From Lachnospiraceae bacterium (GTDB lineage: Bacteria > Bacillota > Clostridia > Lachnospirales > Lachnospiraceae), in the NCBI GenBank assembly GCA_022792835.1, contig JAAWBT010000014.1, positions 16,590-80,589 on the forward strand: a stretch of 64,000 bases of DNA, given 5' to 3'. This document shows positions 43,683 to 52,761 of the stretch, in pieces; positions within the stretch are counted from its first letter, which is position 1; each line of letters starts with the position of its first letter. The notes under the pieces are model-generated. The model searched no databases. It saw nothing but the letters and a program-made list of their open reading frames with translations, and had not been told where the DNA came from. The position numbers were made by a program, and so were the translations under genes.

Positions 43683-45209
43683 TTATTCTTCTGTCAAAAA
43701 AGGCCCTGTCTTTCCGCTCACAATAAACCCAATATCTGAAATCTCTCCGCCGGCCGGAATCTGGCGGTTGTAATCCACAGCAGAGATCGAAAGCATATCT
43801 CCTTCCGTCTTGTAAGCTCCATTCCAGCCATCAGACAGATCAATGTCTTCCGGAAACACCAGAGACACCTTCCAGCCATCCACATCCTGTTCCGAAGAAT
43901 TGATCACCGTAAGCCCATACTGGCAGAACACTCTGCCGTCTGCTTCCCAAGAATTTTTAAGCTCCGTCCGGTAGAGGATACCCGTTGTATCCGCCGTTCT
44001 TTCTCCTTCTTTTTTTTGAGTATCTTCTTCTGTTTCTTCAACTCCCCCATCTGCAGTTTCCCCCTCCTTGTGCGCTCCTGTAAGCGTTTTGTACAGCCAC
44101 GTTCCGGACTCACTTAAATCCTCCGGCTCAAAACCGGAGACCTTCCTGCAGCTCTCCTTGAATATCGCTGAAGTTTCTGCTTTATTGGACAGATTCCAAG
44201 CCACATAGCTGACGCCGCACGCTTCCATCGTCTCTACCCATGCATCCGCCTGCCCCTCGTCAATATCCCCATTGCCGCTGGCATCGCAGATGCCATACTC
44301 CGACACAAAAACAGGGAGTCCGTCCTCAATCGCTTTCTTCATGGTATCCCGCAGCCAGTCCGTATGGGTGGCTGCGTAGAAGTGGAGAGTATACATAATA
44401 TTTTCATATCCGGTTATAGGATCGGCTGCCGCCTGATCGACCATCTGCGACCAGTTTGGCGTCCCCACCAAAATCACCCCGTCTGGATCCTTTTCCCGGA
44501 TCACGCCTATGATCTTCTCTGCATAGCCTTTGATATCCTCCCACCCTGTATTTCCGTTAGGCTCATTACAGATCTCATAAAGTACATGATCACAGTCTTT
44601 GTAGGCCTCTGACATCTCCCGGAAAAAATCTGCCGCCTCGCTCAAATACTGATTTGGATCCCCATCTGACAAAATATGCCAGTCAATAATCACATACATG
44701 TCTTGGTTTACGGCATAGTCCACTCCCCGGTGAATCAATGCCTTCAGCTCTTCTTTGTTTCCGTCGCTGCAATACCCTCCGGATTCTGCCGTGTACATGG
44801 CAAGCCGCACAACATTGACCTTCCACTCTGTACGAAGCTGCCGGAAGCAGTCCTCATTGACATATTCCGGAAACCAGGAAAGCCCGTGGGTGCTGATTCC
44901 CCGGAGTCTTACCGGATTTCCATTCTGATCCACCAGCGCCGTCCCTTCCACCCGGAGAGCGCCGCACACTGCCGGCGTATCCAGCGCCTCTGTCTGGCTT
45001 TCCGTCTCCGTTTCTGCAGTCTCCGTCTCCGGCAAAGGCGTTTCTGATTCCGGCCTGGTTTCTTCTTTTTGAGACAGCGTCTCTTCCTCCGTCTGCACGT
45101 TTCCCTCTGTCTGCTGTCTGCCCTCTTCTGCCTTTTCCAGCTCTCTGCCGCCGCACCCTACAGTTCCCAAAAAGCCAAGCAGCAAAAAGACACTGATTAT
45201 TTTTCTCAT
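43683..45209 (-). CDS. GH5 endoglucanase lipoprotein with C-terminal CBM2-like domain
   Basis: 508 residues. A signal peptide ends LGTVGC, a lipobox-like site. An acidic Thr/Glu-rich linker (~25-80) leads to a GH5 cellulase domain: RLRGISTHGLSWFP, VIIDWHIL, the acid/base glutamate in YEICNEPNG and the nucleophile in VFVSEYGI. After a second acidic linker, residues ~405-508 resemble a family 2 cellulose-binding module (NSWEADGRVFCQYGLTVIN; GWKVSLVFPE). It should hydrolyse beta-1,4-glucans while anchored at the cell surface. Confidence 0.9.
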   Translation of the reverse strand: MRKIISVFLLLGFLGTVGCGGRELEKAEEGRQQTEGNVQTEEETLSQKEETRPESETPLPETETAETETESQTEALDTPAVCGALRVEGTALVDQNGNPVRLRGISTHGLSWFPEYVNEDCFRQLRTEWKVNVVRLAMYTAESGGYCSDGNKEELKALIHRGVDYAVNQDMYVIIDWHILSDGDPNQYLSEAADFFREMSEAYKDCDHVLYEICNEPNGNTGWEDIKGYAEKIIGVIREKDPDGVILVGTPNWSQMVDQAAADPITGYENIMYTLHFYAATHTDWLRDTMKKAIEDGLPVFVSEYGICDASGNGDIDEGQADAWVETMEACGVSYVAWNLSNKAETSAIFKESCRKVSGFEPEDLSESGTWLYKTLTGAHKEGETADGGVEETEEDTQKKEGERTADTTGILYRTELKNSWEADGRVFCQYGLTVINSSEQDVDGWKVSLVFPEDIDLSDGWNGAYKTEGDMLSISAVDYNRQIPAGGEISDIGFIVSGKTGPFLTEE

Positions 45210-45222
45210 ATACCCCTCTCTG

Positions 45223-46593
45223 TCATCTCAAAAATAATCGGAGCAGCCGTTCCTTCCCCTTTGTATAAGGCTGATAACGGATCGGCAGATCAATCCAATT
45301 GTATTTTTTCACAATACTCTTTTCGTGGCTGAAGGTCTCAAAACTTTTCTTTCCGTGATAACTTCCCATTCCGCTGTTTCCCACACCGCCAAAGCCCATA
45401 CGGGAAGTAGCCAGGTGAATGATCGTATCGTTGACGCAGCCGCCGCCAAAGCTTAAAGAAGAAAGAAGCTGTCTCTCCCTTCTTTTATCTCTGGTAAAAA
45501 TATAACAGGCCAGCGGCTTTTCCCGTTCCTTCACAAACGCTTCCGCCTCACTGATCTGACGGAAGGTAAGCACCGGAAGCACAGGGCCAAAAATCTCCTC
45601 CTGCATAACAGGGGCCTCTGCGGTCGCAAAATCCAGCACCGTGGGGGCAATCTGAAGTGTCTCCTGATTCTTCTCACCCCCCATTCTGAGCGTCATCCCC
45701 TCCATAAGTCCGCTTATCCGCTCAAAATGCTTTTCGTTGATAATCTTTGGATAGTCCGGATTTTCCAGAGGTTTCTCCCCGTACATCTGCCTCACCGCTT
45801 TCTCAAACAGCTCCAGAAAAGGTTCTTTCACCGACTCCTGGATCAGCAGATAATCCGGCGCCACACAAGTCTGCCCGGCATTTAAATATTTCCCGAAGGC
45901 CAGGCGCTTTGCCGCTGTCTTAAGGTCAGCCGTCTCGTCAATGATACACGGGCTTTTCCCCCCCAGCTCTAGAGTCACCGGAGTCAGATAACGGGAAGCC
46001 TTCTCTAAAACCAGCTTTCCCACTTTCACCCCGCCGGTAAAAAAGATGTAGTCAAACCGTTGTTCCAGAAGAGCTGCATTCTCTTCCCGGCCGCCCTCCA
46101 CCACAGCCACATACTCCGGAGGAAACACGGCCTCCACCAATTCTCTGATGACCGCCGAGACCTTCGGAGAATAGGCGGAAGGCTTTAAAATGCAGCAGTT
46201 TCCCGCTGCCACTGCCCCTATTAACGGTTCCATGCACAGCATAAAGGGGTAATTCCAGGGAGACATAATAAGCACAACGCCATAAGGCTCTGCCATCGTA
46301 AAGCTCTTTCCGTGAAAATGGGCCAGCGGCGTCAGGCGGCGTTTCGGCCGGGCGTAACTCTTCACATGCTTTTCCAGATAACCCAGCTCTGAAATGGTCA
46401 GACCGGTCTCTGTCATATAAGACTCAAAATCCGATTTATTCAGATCTGCCTTTAAGGCCTCATGGATCCTTCCTTCCCGCAGTTTCAGTTCCCCTTTCAG
46501 CGCCCGCAGTTTTTTCAGGCGAAACTCTACGGATTTCGTAACTCCCGAGTCAAAATACTCCCGCTGCTTTTTTACAAGTTCTTCAATATTCAC
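45223..46593 (-). CDS. Aldehyde dehydrogenase (class 3/YwdH-like)
   Basis: 456 residues, GTG start behind AGGAGGACTGACAGG. NAD(P)-binding PWNYPFML and FFTGGVKVGK; catalytic glutamate in TLELGGKSPCI and nucleophile cysteine in NAGQTCVAPDYL. The short length and C-terminal RLLRLF are like class 3 fatty-aldehyde dehydrogenases. Oxidises aldehydes to acids. It lies between NhaC and the cellulase gene. Confidence 0.92.
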   Translation of the reverse strand: MNIEELVKKQREYFDSGVTKSVEFRLKKLRALKGELKLREGRIHEALKADLNKSDFESYMTETGLTISELGYLEKHVKSYARPKRRLTPLAHFHGKSFTMAEPYGVVLIMSPWNYPFMLCMEPLIGAVAAGNCCILKPSAYSPKVSAVIRELVEAVFPPEYVAVVEGGREENAALLEQRFDYIFFTGGVKVGKLVLEKASRYLTPVTLELGGKSPCIIDETADLKTAAKRLAFGKYLNAGQTCVAPDYLLIQESVKEPFLELFEKAVRQMYGEKPLENPDYPKIINEKHFERISGLMEGMTLRMGGEKNQETLQIAPTVLDFATAEAPVMQEEIFGPVLPVLTFRQISEAEAFVKEREKPLACYIFTRDKRRERQLLSSLSFGGGCVNDTIIHLATSRMGFGGVGNSGMGSYHGKKSFETFSHEKSIVKKYNWIDLPIRYQPYTKGKERLLRLFLR

Positions 46594-46670
46594 CCTGTCA
46601 GTCCTCCTGTCCTTCTAATTAACCTGATATGTGAGAAAAGACTCCCTTGACGGAAGCCTTTCTCTTTCTC

Positions 46671-48158
46671 CTAATCTGCAATATTCGCTTTTTTCCCGAC
46701 CACCACAAGCACTGCCGCCAGAGCAATCAGACCGGCCAAGGTCCCAATCCATCCATTTCCGGCAATGCCTCCCGCCAGGAATCCGACCATGCAGCACCCC
46801 GCCACAGTCAGCGCATAAGGGATCTGTGTCGAAACATGGTTGATATGATTACACTGGGCTCCCGCGGAAGCCAAGATCGTGGTATCGGAAATCGGCGAAA
46901 TGTGATCGCCGCACACAGCTCCCGCCAAAATGGCCGCTGTGGTAATGGTCAGCATATTGATATCCGCCGTTCCCACCACCTGAACTGCAATGGGAATCAG
47001 AATCCCAAAGGTTCCCCAGGAGGTACCGGTGGCAAAAGAGAGGCCGGTGGCAACTGCAAAAAGGATCGCCGGCAGCAACATTCCAACCAAGGCGTTGCCG
47101 CCTACCACGCTGCTGACAAAACCTCCAATGTCCAGATAATCTTCCCGGCACACACCAGACAGAGTCCAGGCCAGGCAGAGGATCATGATCGCGGGGGTCA
47201 TGGCCTTGAATCCCTCCACAAAACTGTCGCAGAATTCCCGGAAAGTGATGACCTTTCTGGAAAGATACATGACAAATACCACCACCAGGGTAAAGAAGGA
47301 GCCCAGTACCAGGCTTCTTGCAGAATCACAGTTTGCAAAGGCATCCACAATTCCCGCGCCGTCTAAAATCCCGCCTGTATAGAGCATGGCGGCAATACAG
47401 AACATGATCAGTACCGCGATGGGAAGCACAAGATCAATAACCTTACCTTTTCCTGTCACTTCCAGATCCTTGTCGTCACTGGTCTCCTCGCCCTCTCTGG
47501 CAATCTTCGCCTCGTAAGCCCTCATGGCGCCGTAATCCACATTGCGGATGATGAGATAGAGCATAAAGAGAATTGTAAGGATCGCATAAAGATTGAAAGG
47601 GATGGTCCGCAGAAACAAATTGAAGCCATCCACGCCGCTGTCTTTTGGCAGAGAGGAACCCACCGCCGCCGCCCAGCTTGAGATGGGCGCAATGATGCAA
47701 ATCGGCGCCGCTGTGGCGTCAATGATATATGCCAGTTTTGCCCGGCTCACCTTATATTTATCCGTCACCGGCCTCATAACCGTGCCCACAGTCAGACAGT
47801 TAAAGTAATCATCCACAAAAATCAGGGAACCCAAAAGCACGGTGGAAAGCTGCGCCCCTTTTTTCGATTTGATCGCCCTGGAAGCCCAGTTTCCGTAAGC
47901 TCTGGACGCTCCTGATTTGGTGATCAGTGCGACCAGGATTCCCAGAAGCACCAAAAAGATCAAAATATCTACATTTCCACCGATTTTTTCTCCCATGATG
48001 GTAAAGGTAGTCTCCACCGATGTCACCGGATGAAATCCTGTAATCAAAAGAGCTCCAGACAAAATACCGATCAATAAAGACAGATAGACTTCCTTTGTGA
48101 TAAGAGCCAGCGCAATTGCCACAACCGGCGGCAAAAGCGCCCATGCTGTTCCTGCCAT
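46671..48158 (-). CDS. Na+/H+ antiporter NhaC family protein (second copy)
   Basis: 495 residues from the ATG at 48156-48158 behind AAGGAGGGGGAAGT; the track start adds 39 unrelated residues. Same family features as the copy at 21077: IFVDDYFNCLTVGTVMRPVTD, ISSWAAAVGSSLP, FATGTSWGTFGILIPIAV and GDHISPISDTTILAS. Substrate may be Na+/H+ or an organic acid. It follows a zinc-ribbon gene by 28 bp. Confidence 0.9.
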   Translation of the reverse strand: MAGTAWALLPPVVAIALALITKEVYLSLLIGILSGALLITGFHPVTSVETTFTIMGEKIGGNVDILIFLVLLGILVALITKSGASRAYGNWASRAIKSKKGAQLSTVLLGSLIFVDDYFNCLTVGTVMRPVTDKYKVSRAKLAYIIDATAAPICIIAPISSWAAAVGSSLPKDSGVDGFNLFLRTIPFNLYAILTILFMLYLIIRNVDYGAMRAYEAKIAREGEETSDDKDLEVTGKGKVIDLVLPIAVLIMFCIAAMLYTGGILDGAGIVDAFANCDSARSLVLGSFFTLVVVFVMYLSRKVITFREFCDSFVEGFKAMTPAIMILCLAWTLSGVCREDYLDIGGFVSSVVGGNALVGMLLPAILFAVATGLSFATGTSWGTFGILIPIAVQVVGTADINMLTITTAAILAGAVCGDHISPISDTTILASAGAQCNHINHVSTQIPYALTVAGCCMVGFLAGGIAGNGWIGTLAGLIALAAVLVVVGKKANIAD

Positions 48159-48186
48159 ACTTCCCCCTCCTTCATCTTGTACATTT

Positions 48187-48378
48187 CTACTTATCTTTTT
48201 CCCGGTGCAGAAAACGCTTCGATATCTCTTCCCGCTCATCTGCTCCAAACTCCACCCATTTGGAATAGGGAACATCGCAAAGGCTCATGACAGCCCCGCA
48301 GCGATGGCAGGCCGCTTTTAGGACCTTTGATACCATTCTTGTCTCTCCGCACTTCGGACATATGAATACCCGAATCAC
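48187..48378 (-). CDS. Small zinc-ribbon protein
   Basis: 63 residues with two CxxC pairs (CPKCGET and CHRCGAV) spaced like a rubredoxin-type zinc ribbon, then an acidic/basic tail (DEREEISKRFLHREKDK). It lies 21 bp after prfA on the same strand. Function unknown. Confidence 0.75.
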   Translation of the reverse strand: MIRVFICPKCGETRMVSKVLKAACHRCGAVMSLCDVPYSKWVEFGADEREEISKRFLHREKDK

Positions 48379-48399
48379 TTTTCTTCCTCGTTTTTCCCC

Positions 48400-49473
48400 T
48401 TAATTTTCTCCCAGCTTCACAAGCTTTGCCGCCTGATCTGCCGCAATACAGGCATCAATGATCTCCTGAATATCCCCGTTCATGATCTTATCCAGTTTGT
48501 AAAGGGTCAGGCCAATGCGGTGGTCCGTGACCCGGCCCTGGGGGAAATTGTAGGTACGGATCTTTTCTGAACGGTCCCCGGTCCCAATCTGGCTCCTTCT
48601 GGCTTCTGCCTCGGCGTCATGGGCTTTCTGGCACTCAATGTCATAAAGCTTTGCCCGAAGCAGGGCAAATGCCTTGGCTTTATTCTGAAGCTGGGATTTC
48701 TCTGTCTGGCTGTAAACCACAATCCCGGTGGGATAATGGGTCAGACGCACCGCTGAATCCGTCGTGTTGACACACTGGCCGCCGTTTCCCGAGGCCCGCA
48801 TGACATCAATGCGGATGTCTTTCTCGTCGATCTGGACGTCCACATCCTCCGCTTCCGGCATAACCGCCACAGTGATGGTGGAGGTATGAATCCTGCCTCC
48901 GGATTCTGTCTCCGGCACCCGCTGGACTCTGTGGACCCCGGACTCATATTTCATCACAGAATAAGCGCCCTGGCCTTTGATCATAAAGGTGACGCTTTTC
49001 ATTCCGCCAATCCCGATCTCATCAGCCTCCATAAGCTCTAACTTCCATCGCTTCGTCTCTACATAGTGGGCATACATCCGGTAGATCTCCGCCGCAAAAA
49101 GCGCCGCCTCATCCCCTCCGGCACCCGCGCGGATCTCCACAATCACATTTTTATCGTCATTGGGGTCCTTGGGAAGCAGCAATACTTTCAGCCGTTTTTC
49201 CAGCTCTGCAATCTTTCCCCGGGAGGAAGACAGCTCTTCCTTCAGCATTTCCCGCATTTCCTCGTCGCTTTCTTCCTCCAGCATAGAAAGGCTGTCCTCT
49301 GCGTCCTGCCTGGCCCCTTTATATTCTTTATAAGCCTCCACCACCAAAGAAAGCTCTGTCTGCTCTTTCATAAGCTTCCGGAACCTGGTCTGATCCTCCA
49401 CCACAGAAGGATTATTTAACTCTTCCAGAATCTCTTCAAACCGAATCAGAATATCATCCAGCCTGTCAAACAT
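48400..49473 (-). CDS. prfA: Peptide chain release factor 1
   Basis: 357 residues. Contains the catalytic GGQ motif ([13 protein letters not shown]) that triggers peptidyl-tRNA hydrolysis, and the upstream [15 protein letters not shown] segment. It reads UAA and UAG stops. The next gene upstream, prmC, encodes the enzyme that methylates the GGQ glutamine, the usual pairing. Confidence 0.97.
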   Translation of the reverse strand: MFDRLDDILIRFEEILEELNNPSVVEDQTRFRKLMKEQTELSLVVEAYKEYKGARQDAEDSLSMLEEESDEEMREMLKEELSSSRGKIAELEKRLKVLLLPKDPNDDKNVIVEIRAGAGGDEAALFAAEIYRMYAHYVETKRWKLELMEADEIGIGGMKSVTFMIKGQGAYSVMKYESGVHRVQRVPETESGGRIHTSTITVAVMPEAEDVDVQIDEKDIRIDVMRASGNGGQCVNTTDSAVRLTHYPTGIVVYSQTEKSQLQNKAKAFALLRAKLYDIECQKAHDAEAEARRSQIGTGDRSEKIRTYNFPQGRVTDHRIGLTLYKLDKIMNGDIQEIIDACIAADQAAKLVKLGEN

Positions 49474-49509
49474 AGCTGCCCCTCCTTTTTAAATTTCTTT
49501 CGCCTGACA

Positions 49510-50436
49510 TCACACTCCCGGCCACTCTGCCTTCACCACCCGGTCGCATCCTGCCAGATCCTTTCTCACTTCTATCTGGAAAAACCCCGCCTCACCGAGA
49601 AGCTTTGGCACGGTTTCTCCCTGATCCCAGCCGATCTCCAGATAGAGATGCCCTCCCGGGAAGAGATGCTCTGCCGCCTCCCGGCTGATTCTCCGGTAAA
49701 AAGCCAGTCCATCCCCACTGCCGTCCAGGGCAATTTTCGGTTCATGGTCTTTTACTTCCGGCAAAAGTGTCCCGATCACACCACTTGGAATGTAGGGCGG
49801 ATTAGAAACGATACAATCAAACTGCTCCCCGGAAAATTCTGTAAAGAGATCTGACTGTACGGTCCTGCAGCTATCTTTCAGATCGAATCGGCGGATGTTT
49901 TCCTCTGCCACCTGAAGGGCTTCCCGGGAAATGTCACTCAAAAGAATCTCTGGACCTCCCCCCTCTTTCCGGCCCCCCATTCTGAGGCCTGATGCCGCTT
50001 TGTTCTTCCTAAGATAAACGGCCAGGCTCAGTCCGATGCAGCCGGACCCGGTGCAAAGATCCAAAAGCCTGTAAGGCCTTACCGCTGCCAAAACTGCACG
50101 TTTCTCTCCTGCCAGTACGGTCTCCACCAGTGTTTCCGTATCCTGCCTGGGAATGAGCACCTGTTCATTGACGAAAAAAGAAAGTCCCATAAACTCCTGG
50201 CTTCCCAATATCTGCTGAAGAGGGATTCGTTCTGCCCTCTGTCTGGCCAACCGCCTAAATTCTTCCGCCGCTTCCAGCCTTTCCCCGGGAATCTCTGTTT
50301 CCATATACAGAAAATAGGCCCCCCTGTCCATGGAGAAGCAGTGGGAAAACAGATACCAGGCATCCAGTTCATATTCCGGCACTTTTGCCGCCTGAAGGGC
50401 CTTTTCCCCCTCCAGGAGCAGTTCCCGGTATCTCAT
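49510..50436 (-). CDS. prmC: Release factor glutamine methyltransferase
   Basis: 308 residues. An N-terminal helical substrate domain precedes a Rossmann methylase with LLDLCTGSGCIGLSLA (SAM site) and the catalytic NPPYIPSG. Methylates the GGQ glutamine of RF1 and RF2. Overlaps the yqhQ-like gene by ATGA and is followed by prfA after 36 bp. Confidence 0.96.
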   Translation of the reverse strand: MRYRELLLEGEKALQAAKVPEYELDAWYLFSHCFSMDRGAYFLYMETEIPGERLEAAEEFRRLARQRAERIPLQQILGSQEFMGLSFFVNEQVLIPRQDTETLVETVLAGEKRAVLAAVRPYRLLDLCTGSGCIGLSLAVYLRKNKAASGLRMGGRKEGGGPEILLSDISREALQVAEENIRRFDLKDSCRTVQSDLFTEFSGEQFDCIVSNPPYIPSGVIGTLLPEVKDHEPKIALDGSGDGLAFYRRISREAAEHLFPGGHLYLEIGWDQGETVPKLLGEAGFFQIEVRKDLAGCDRVVKAEWPGV

Positions 50437-51476
50437 TCCTTTTCCCCGGCTCCAGAAAGCCGTTCACCACAGGAAGCCTCTGTTTCCTCTATCGCTTCGC
50501 CCTCTTCCTCCGTCCCCGGAAAGGTCTTCCCGAAATTTTCCGACTGGTAAGCCCTCCAGTCAAAGACCTCCTCCACGGAACGGATGGCCACCTCAATCAT
50601 GTCGTCCTCCGGCTCTCTGGTAGTAAGCCCCTGGAGCATAAGCCCCGGTTTACTGATCAGGTTGATGAGCCAGTTATCGCTGCGCCCCGCAAGCTTTAAG
50701 ATCTCATAAGAGATTCCTGCAATGACCGGGATCAGCAAGATCCGGAGAAGCGCTTTCAGCCACACCACATCCACCTGAATGACCATGGAAAACAAAATAC
50801 TCACAAACACCACAAAGAGGAGGAAGCTGGTGCCGCAGCGTTTGTGCTGCTTAGAGCTTTTCCGCACGTTTTCCACTGTCAGATCCAGGCCATGCTCCAC
50901 GCAATTGATGCATTTATGCTCTGCCCCATGATACATGAATACCCGGCGGATATCCTTCATAAGTGAAATCAGAAGCACATATCCCATAAAAATCGCCAGA
51001 CGGATCACGCCCTCAATCAGTCCCATAAGCGCCCTGGATTCCACAAAACGCCGAAACAGATTTGACAAAAACATGGGAAGTACAAAAAAGATCCCCAGCC
51101 CCAGCACCACTGCCAGCGCCATGGCTAACCCCATAACCAGGCTTTCTTTTTTCTCATCTTTCCCGCTTTTTTCTTTCTCATCCCTGCTTCTGTCGTCAAC
51201 CCTTGTTTCTTCCGTCCCTTTCTCTTCCTCTTCTTCATAAAAACTGGCGGAAAAGGTCAAGATTTTCATACCCAGCCGCATGGAATCAATAAAATTAAAA
51301 ATCCCTCTCACAAATGGAATATTAAATGCTTTATGCTTTTTCGTAAAGGTCTGCCAGGTGTCCTTCGCCACCTCGATCTCCCCGTCCGGCTTCCTCACCG
51401 CCACGGCGTATACGTCCTGATTCTGCATCATCACGCCCTCGATAACCGCCTGGCCGCCGATCCCTGATGATTTCAT
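50433..51476 (-). CDS. DUF1385 membrane protein (YqhQ-like)
   Basis: 347 residues. GIGGQAVIEGVMMQ opens the DUF1385 domain, followed by several membrane helices, a conserved FMYHGAEHKCINCVEHG segment and a C-terminal acidic tail. The usual neighbour of prmC/prfA in clostridia. Molecular role unclear; a Lys/Glu-rich loop (~90-115) separates the first and second parts. Confidence 0.9.
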   Translation of the reverse strand: MKSSGIGGQAVIEGVMMQNQDVYAVAVRKPDGEIEVAKDTWQTFTKKHKAFNIPFVRGIFNFIDSMRLGMKILTFSASFYEEEEEKGTEETRVDDRSRDEKEKSGKDEKKESLVMGLAMALAVVLGLGIFFVLPMFLSNLFRRFVESRALMGLIEGVIRLAIFMGYVLLISLMKDIRRVFMYHGAEHKCINCVEHGLDLTVENVRKSSKQHKRCGTSFLLFVVFVSILFSMVIQVDVVWLKALLRILLIPVIAGISYEILKLAGRSDNWLINLISKPGLMLQGLTTREPEDDMIEVAIRSVEEVFDWRAYQSENFGKTFPGTEEEGEAIEETEASCGERLSGAGEKE

Positions 51477-51525
51477 CCGGTACTCCTCTCATCTTTCTTT
51501 GTCTGCTTTTTGTAAAGCAGCCGCT

Positions 51526-51657
51526 GTGCGAGGTGCATGCTGCCACGCAGCTAACTTCCTTATGCACCTCTGGCTTTTTATCGGACAGGAAGCCCTTCTT
51601 CCTGGCCGCCGTGCGAGGTGCATGCTGCCACGCAGCTAACTTCCTTGTGCACCTCTG
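51526..51657. repeat. Tandem 47-bp structured repeat between rpmE and the yqhQ-like gene
   Basis: GTGCGAGGTGCATGCTGCC... occurs at 51526-51572 and 51611-51657 with one difference in 47 bp. Each unit is an inverted repeat (GAGGTGCAT to ATGCACCTC) with a nested GCTGC-CAC-GCAGC hairpin. The single change converts an A-T to a wobble pair, leaving the fold possible. Confidence 0.85.
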
Positions 51658-51668
51658 TACAACAAAAA

Positions 51669-51701
51669 GGTTGAGATTCCACAATATCCGAAATCTCAAC
51701 C
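51669..51701 (-). terminator. rpmE terminator
   Basis: GGTTGAGATT pairs with AATCTCAACC and is followed by TTTTTG on the minus strand, 18 bp after the rpmE stop codon. Confidence 0.85.
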
Positions 51702-51719
51702 TCATTTCCTGTGCAATAC

Positions 51720-51929
51720 CTATTTCCCTGCGTTTACCCCATATTTCCGGTTAAACTTCTCAATACGTCCTCTTGCAGATGCAGCCTTCTGCTGGCCTGT
51801 GTAGAACGGATGGCATTTGGAACAGATTTCTACGTGAATGTCTCCTTTGGTGGAACCGGTCACGAATTCATTTCCACAGTTGCACACAACCTTTGCCTGA
51901 TGATACTCAGGATGGATACCCTCTCTCAT
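51720..51929 (-). CDS. rpmE: Ribosomal protein L31 (zinc-binding form)
   Basis: 69 residues from the ATG at 51927-51929 (AGAGAGGTGAAAGAT upstream; the track uses an upstream GTG). CNCGNEF and [10 protein letters not shown] carry the zinc ligands of the C+ type L31. A component of the large ribosomal subunit at the inter-subunit bridge. Confidence 0.95.
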   Translation of the reverse strand: MREGIHPEYHQAKVVCNCGNEFVTGSTKGDIHVEICSKCHPFYTGQQKAASARGRIEKFNRKYGVNAGK

Positions 51930-51990
51930 ATCTTTCACCTCTCTCACTGCAATTTCTATCCTTTGACGGGTGAAATCCGCCCGCCTGTCT

Positions 51991-52752
51991 TCACGATAAA
52001 ACAGCGATCATTATTATACCACAGGGAAAGTTCGAATGCAAGCATTTTCCGTTCATTTTCCTGTTTCTTTTAAACAATTTCACTTGTTCTGTTTCTATAT
52101 GCAGCTCTCCATTTTTCAGTTTGAGAACCTCATCAGCTTCAGAAGCCACCCTTTTTGAGTGGGTAACGACGATTACACATTTATTTTCTTTGTGGGCAAG
52201 TTTCTTAAATATATCCATGATGGCCCGCTCATTATCAGCGTCCAAATTGCCGGTCGGTTCATCTGCAAGCAAAATCGGAGAACCGTTTGCGACTGCCCTT
52301 GCAATTGCAACTCGCTGCTGCTCGCCGCCGGACAGTTTCAGAATCTTTCTATCCGCTTTTTCTTGTTCGATACCTACTTTTTTAAGAATTGCATAAGCAG
52401 TTTTCGTCGTCTCTTTTCCCTGCCTCCCAGCAATATTCATAGAGAGTACAAGGTTCTCGACTGCCGTCGCGTTTTGAAGCAGATGATAGTTTTGAAAAAC
52501 CACGCCGACCTTTTTAGAACGATATTCGTCACGATTTATCATCGCAATATCTTGATCCTCCCAGTAAATTCTTCCCGATGAACACAAATCAAGCCCTGCT
52601 ATCAGTGAAAGAAGCGTAGTTTTGCCTTCGCCAGACGCACCAGTAATACAATATAACCTGCCGATTTCAAAGGCGTAAAAAATATGATTAATGACTGCTT
52701 TTTCCGCACCAACATAACAGTAGGAGATATTATTTAACGTTAACGCGCTCAT
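51991..52752 (-). CDS. ABC transporter ATP-binding protein (MacB/BceA-like)
   Basis: 253 residues. Walker [11 protein letters not shown], signature [14 protein letters not shown] and Walker [13 protein letters not shown]. It starts at ATG 52750-52752, ten bp after the permease gene. The last ~20 residues ([15 protein letters not shown]...) read through the rpmE promoter, suggesting that the cassette's original 3' end was lost at insertion. Likely drives peptide/lipid export or antimicrobial resistance with the adjacent permease. Confidence 0.92.
   Translation of the reverse strand: MSALTLNNISYCYVGAEKAVINHIFYAFEIGRLYCITGASGEGKTTLLSLIAGLDLCSSGRIYWEDQDIAMINRDEYRSKKVGVVFQNYHLLQNATAVENLVLSMNIAGRQGKETTKTAYAILKKVGIEQEKADRKILKLSGGEQQRVAIARAVANGSPILLADEPTGNLDADNERAIMDIFKKLAHKENKCVIVVTHSKRVASEADEVLKLKNGELHIETEQVKLFKRNRKMNGKCLHSNFPCGIIMIAVLS
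52013..52041 (-). promoter_or_regulatory. rpmE promoter inside the end of the ABC ATPase gene
   Basis: TTGCAT (52036-52041), a 17-bp spacer and TATAAT (52013-52018) on the minus strand; transcript starts ~77 nt before rpmE. Confidence 0.75.
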
Positions 52753-52761
52753 CACTTTTAC

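Noticed and set aside
51526-51657. Two-repeat CRISPR remnant
   Set aside because: The units are long hairpins separated by one 38-bp spacer with no cas genes; a structured intergenic repeat explains it better.
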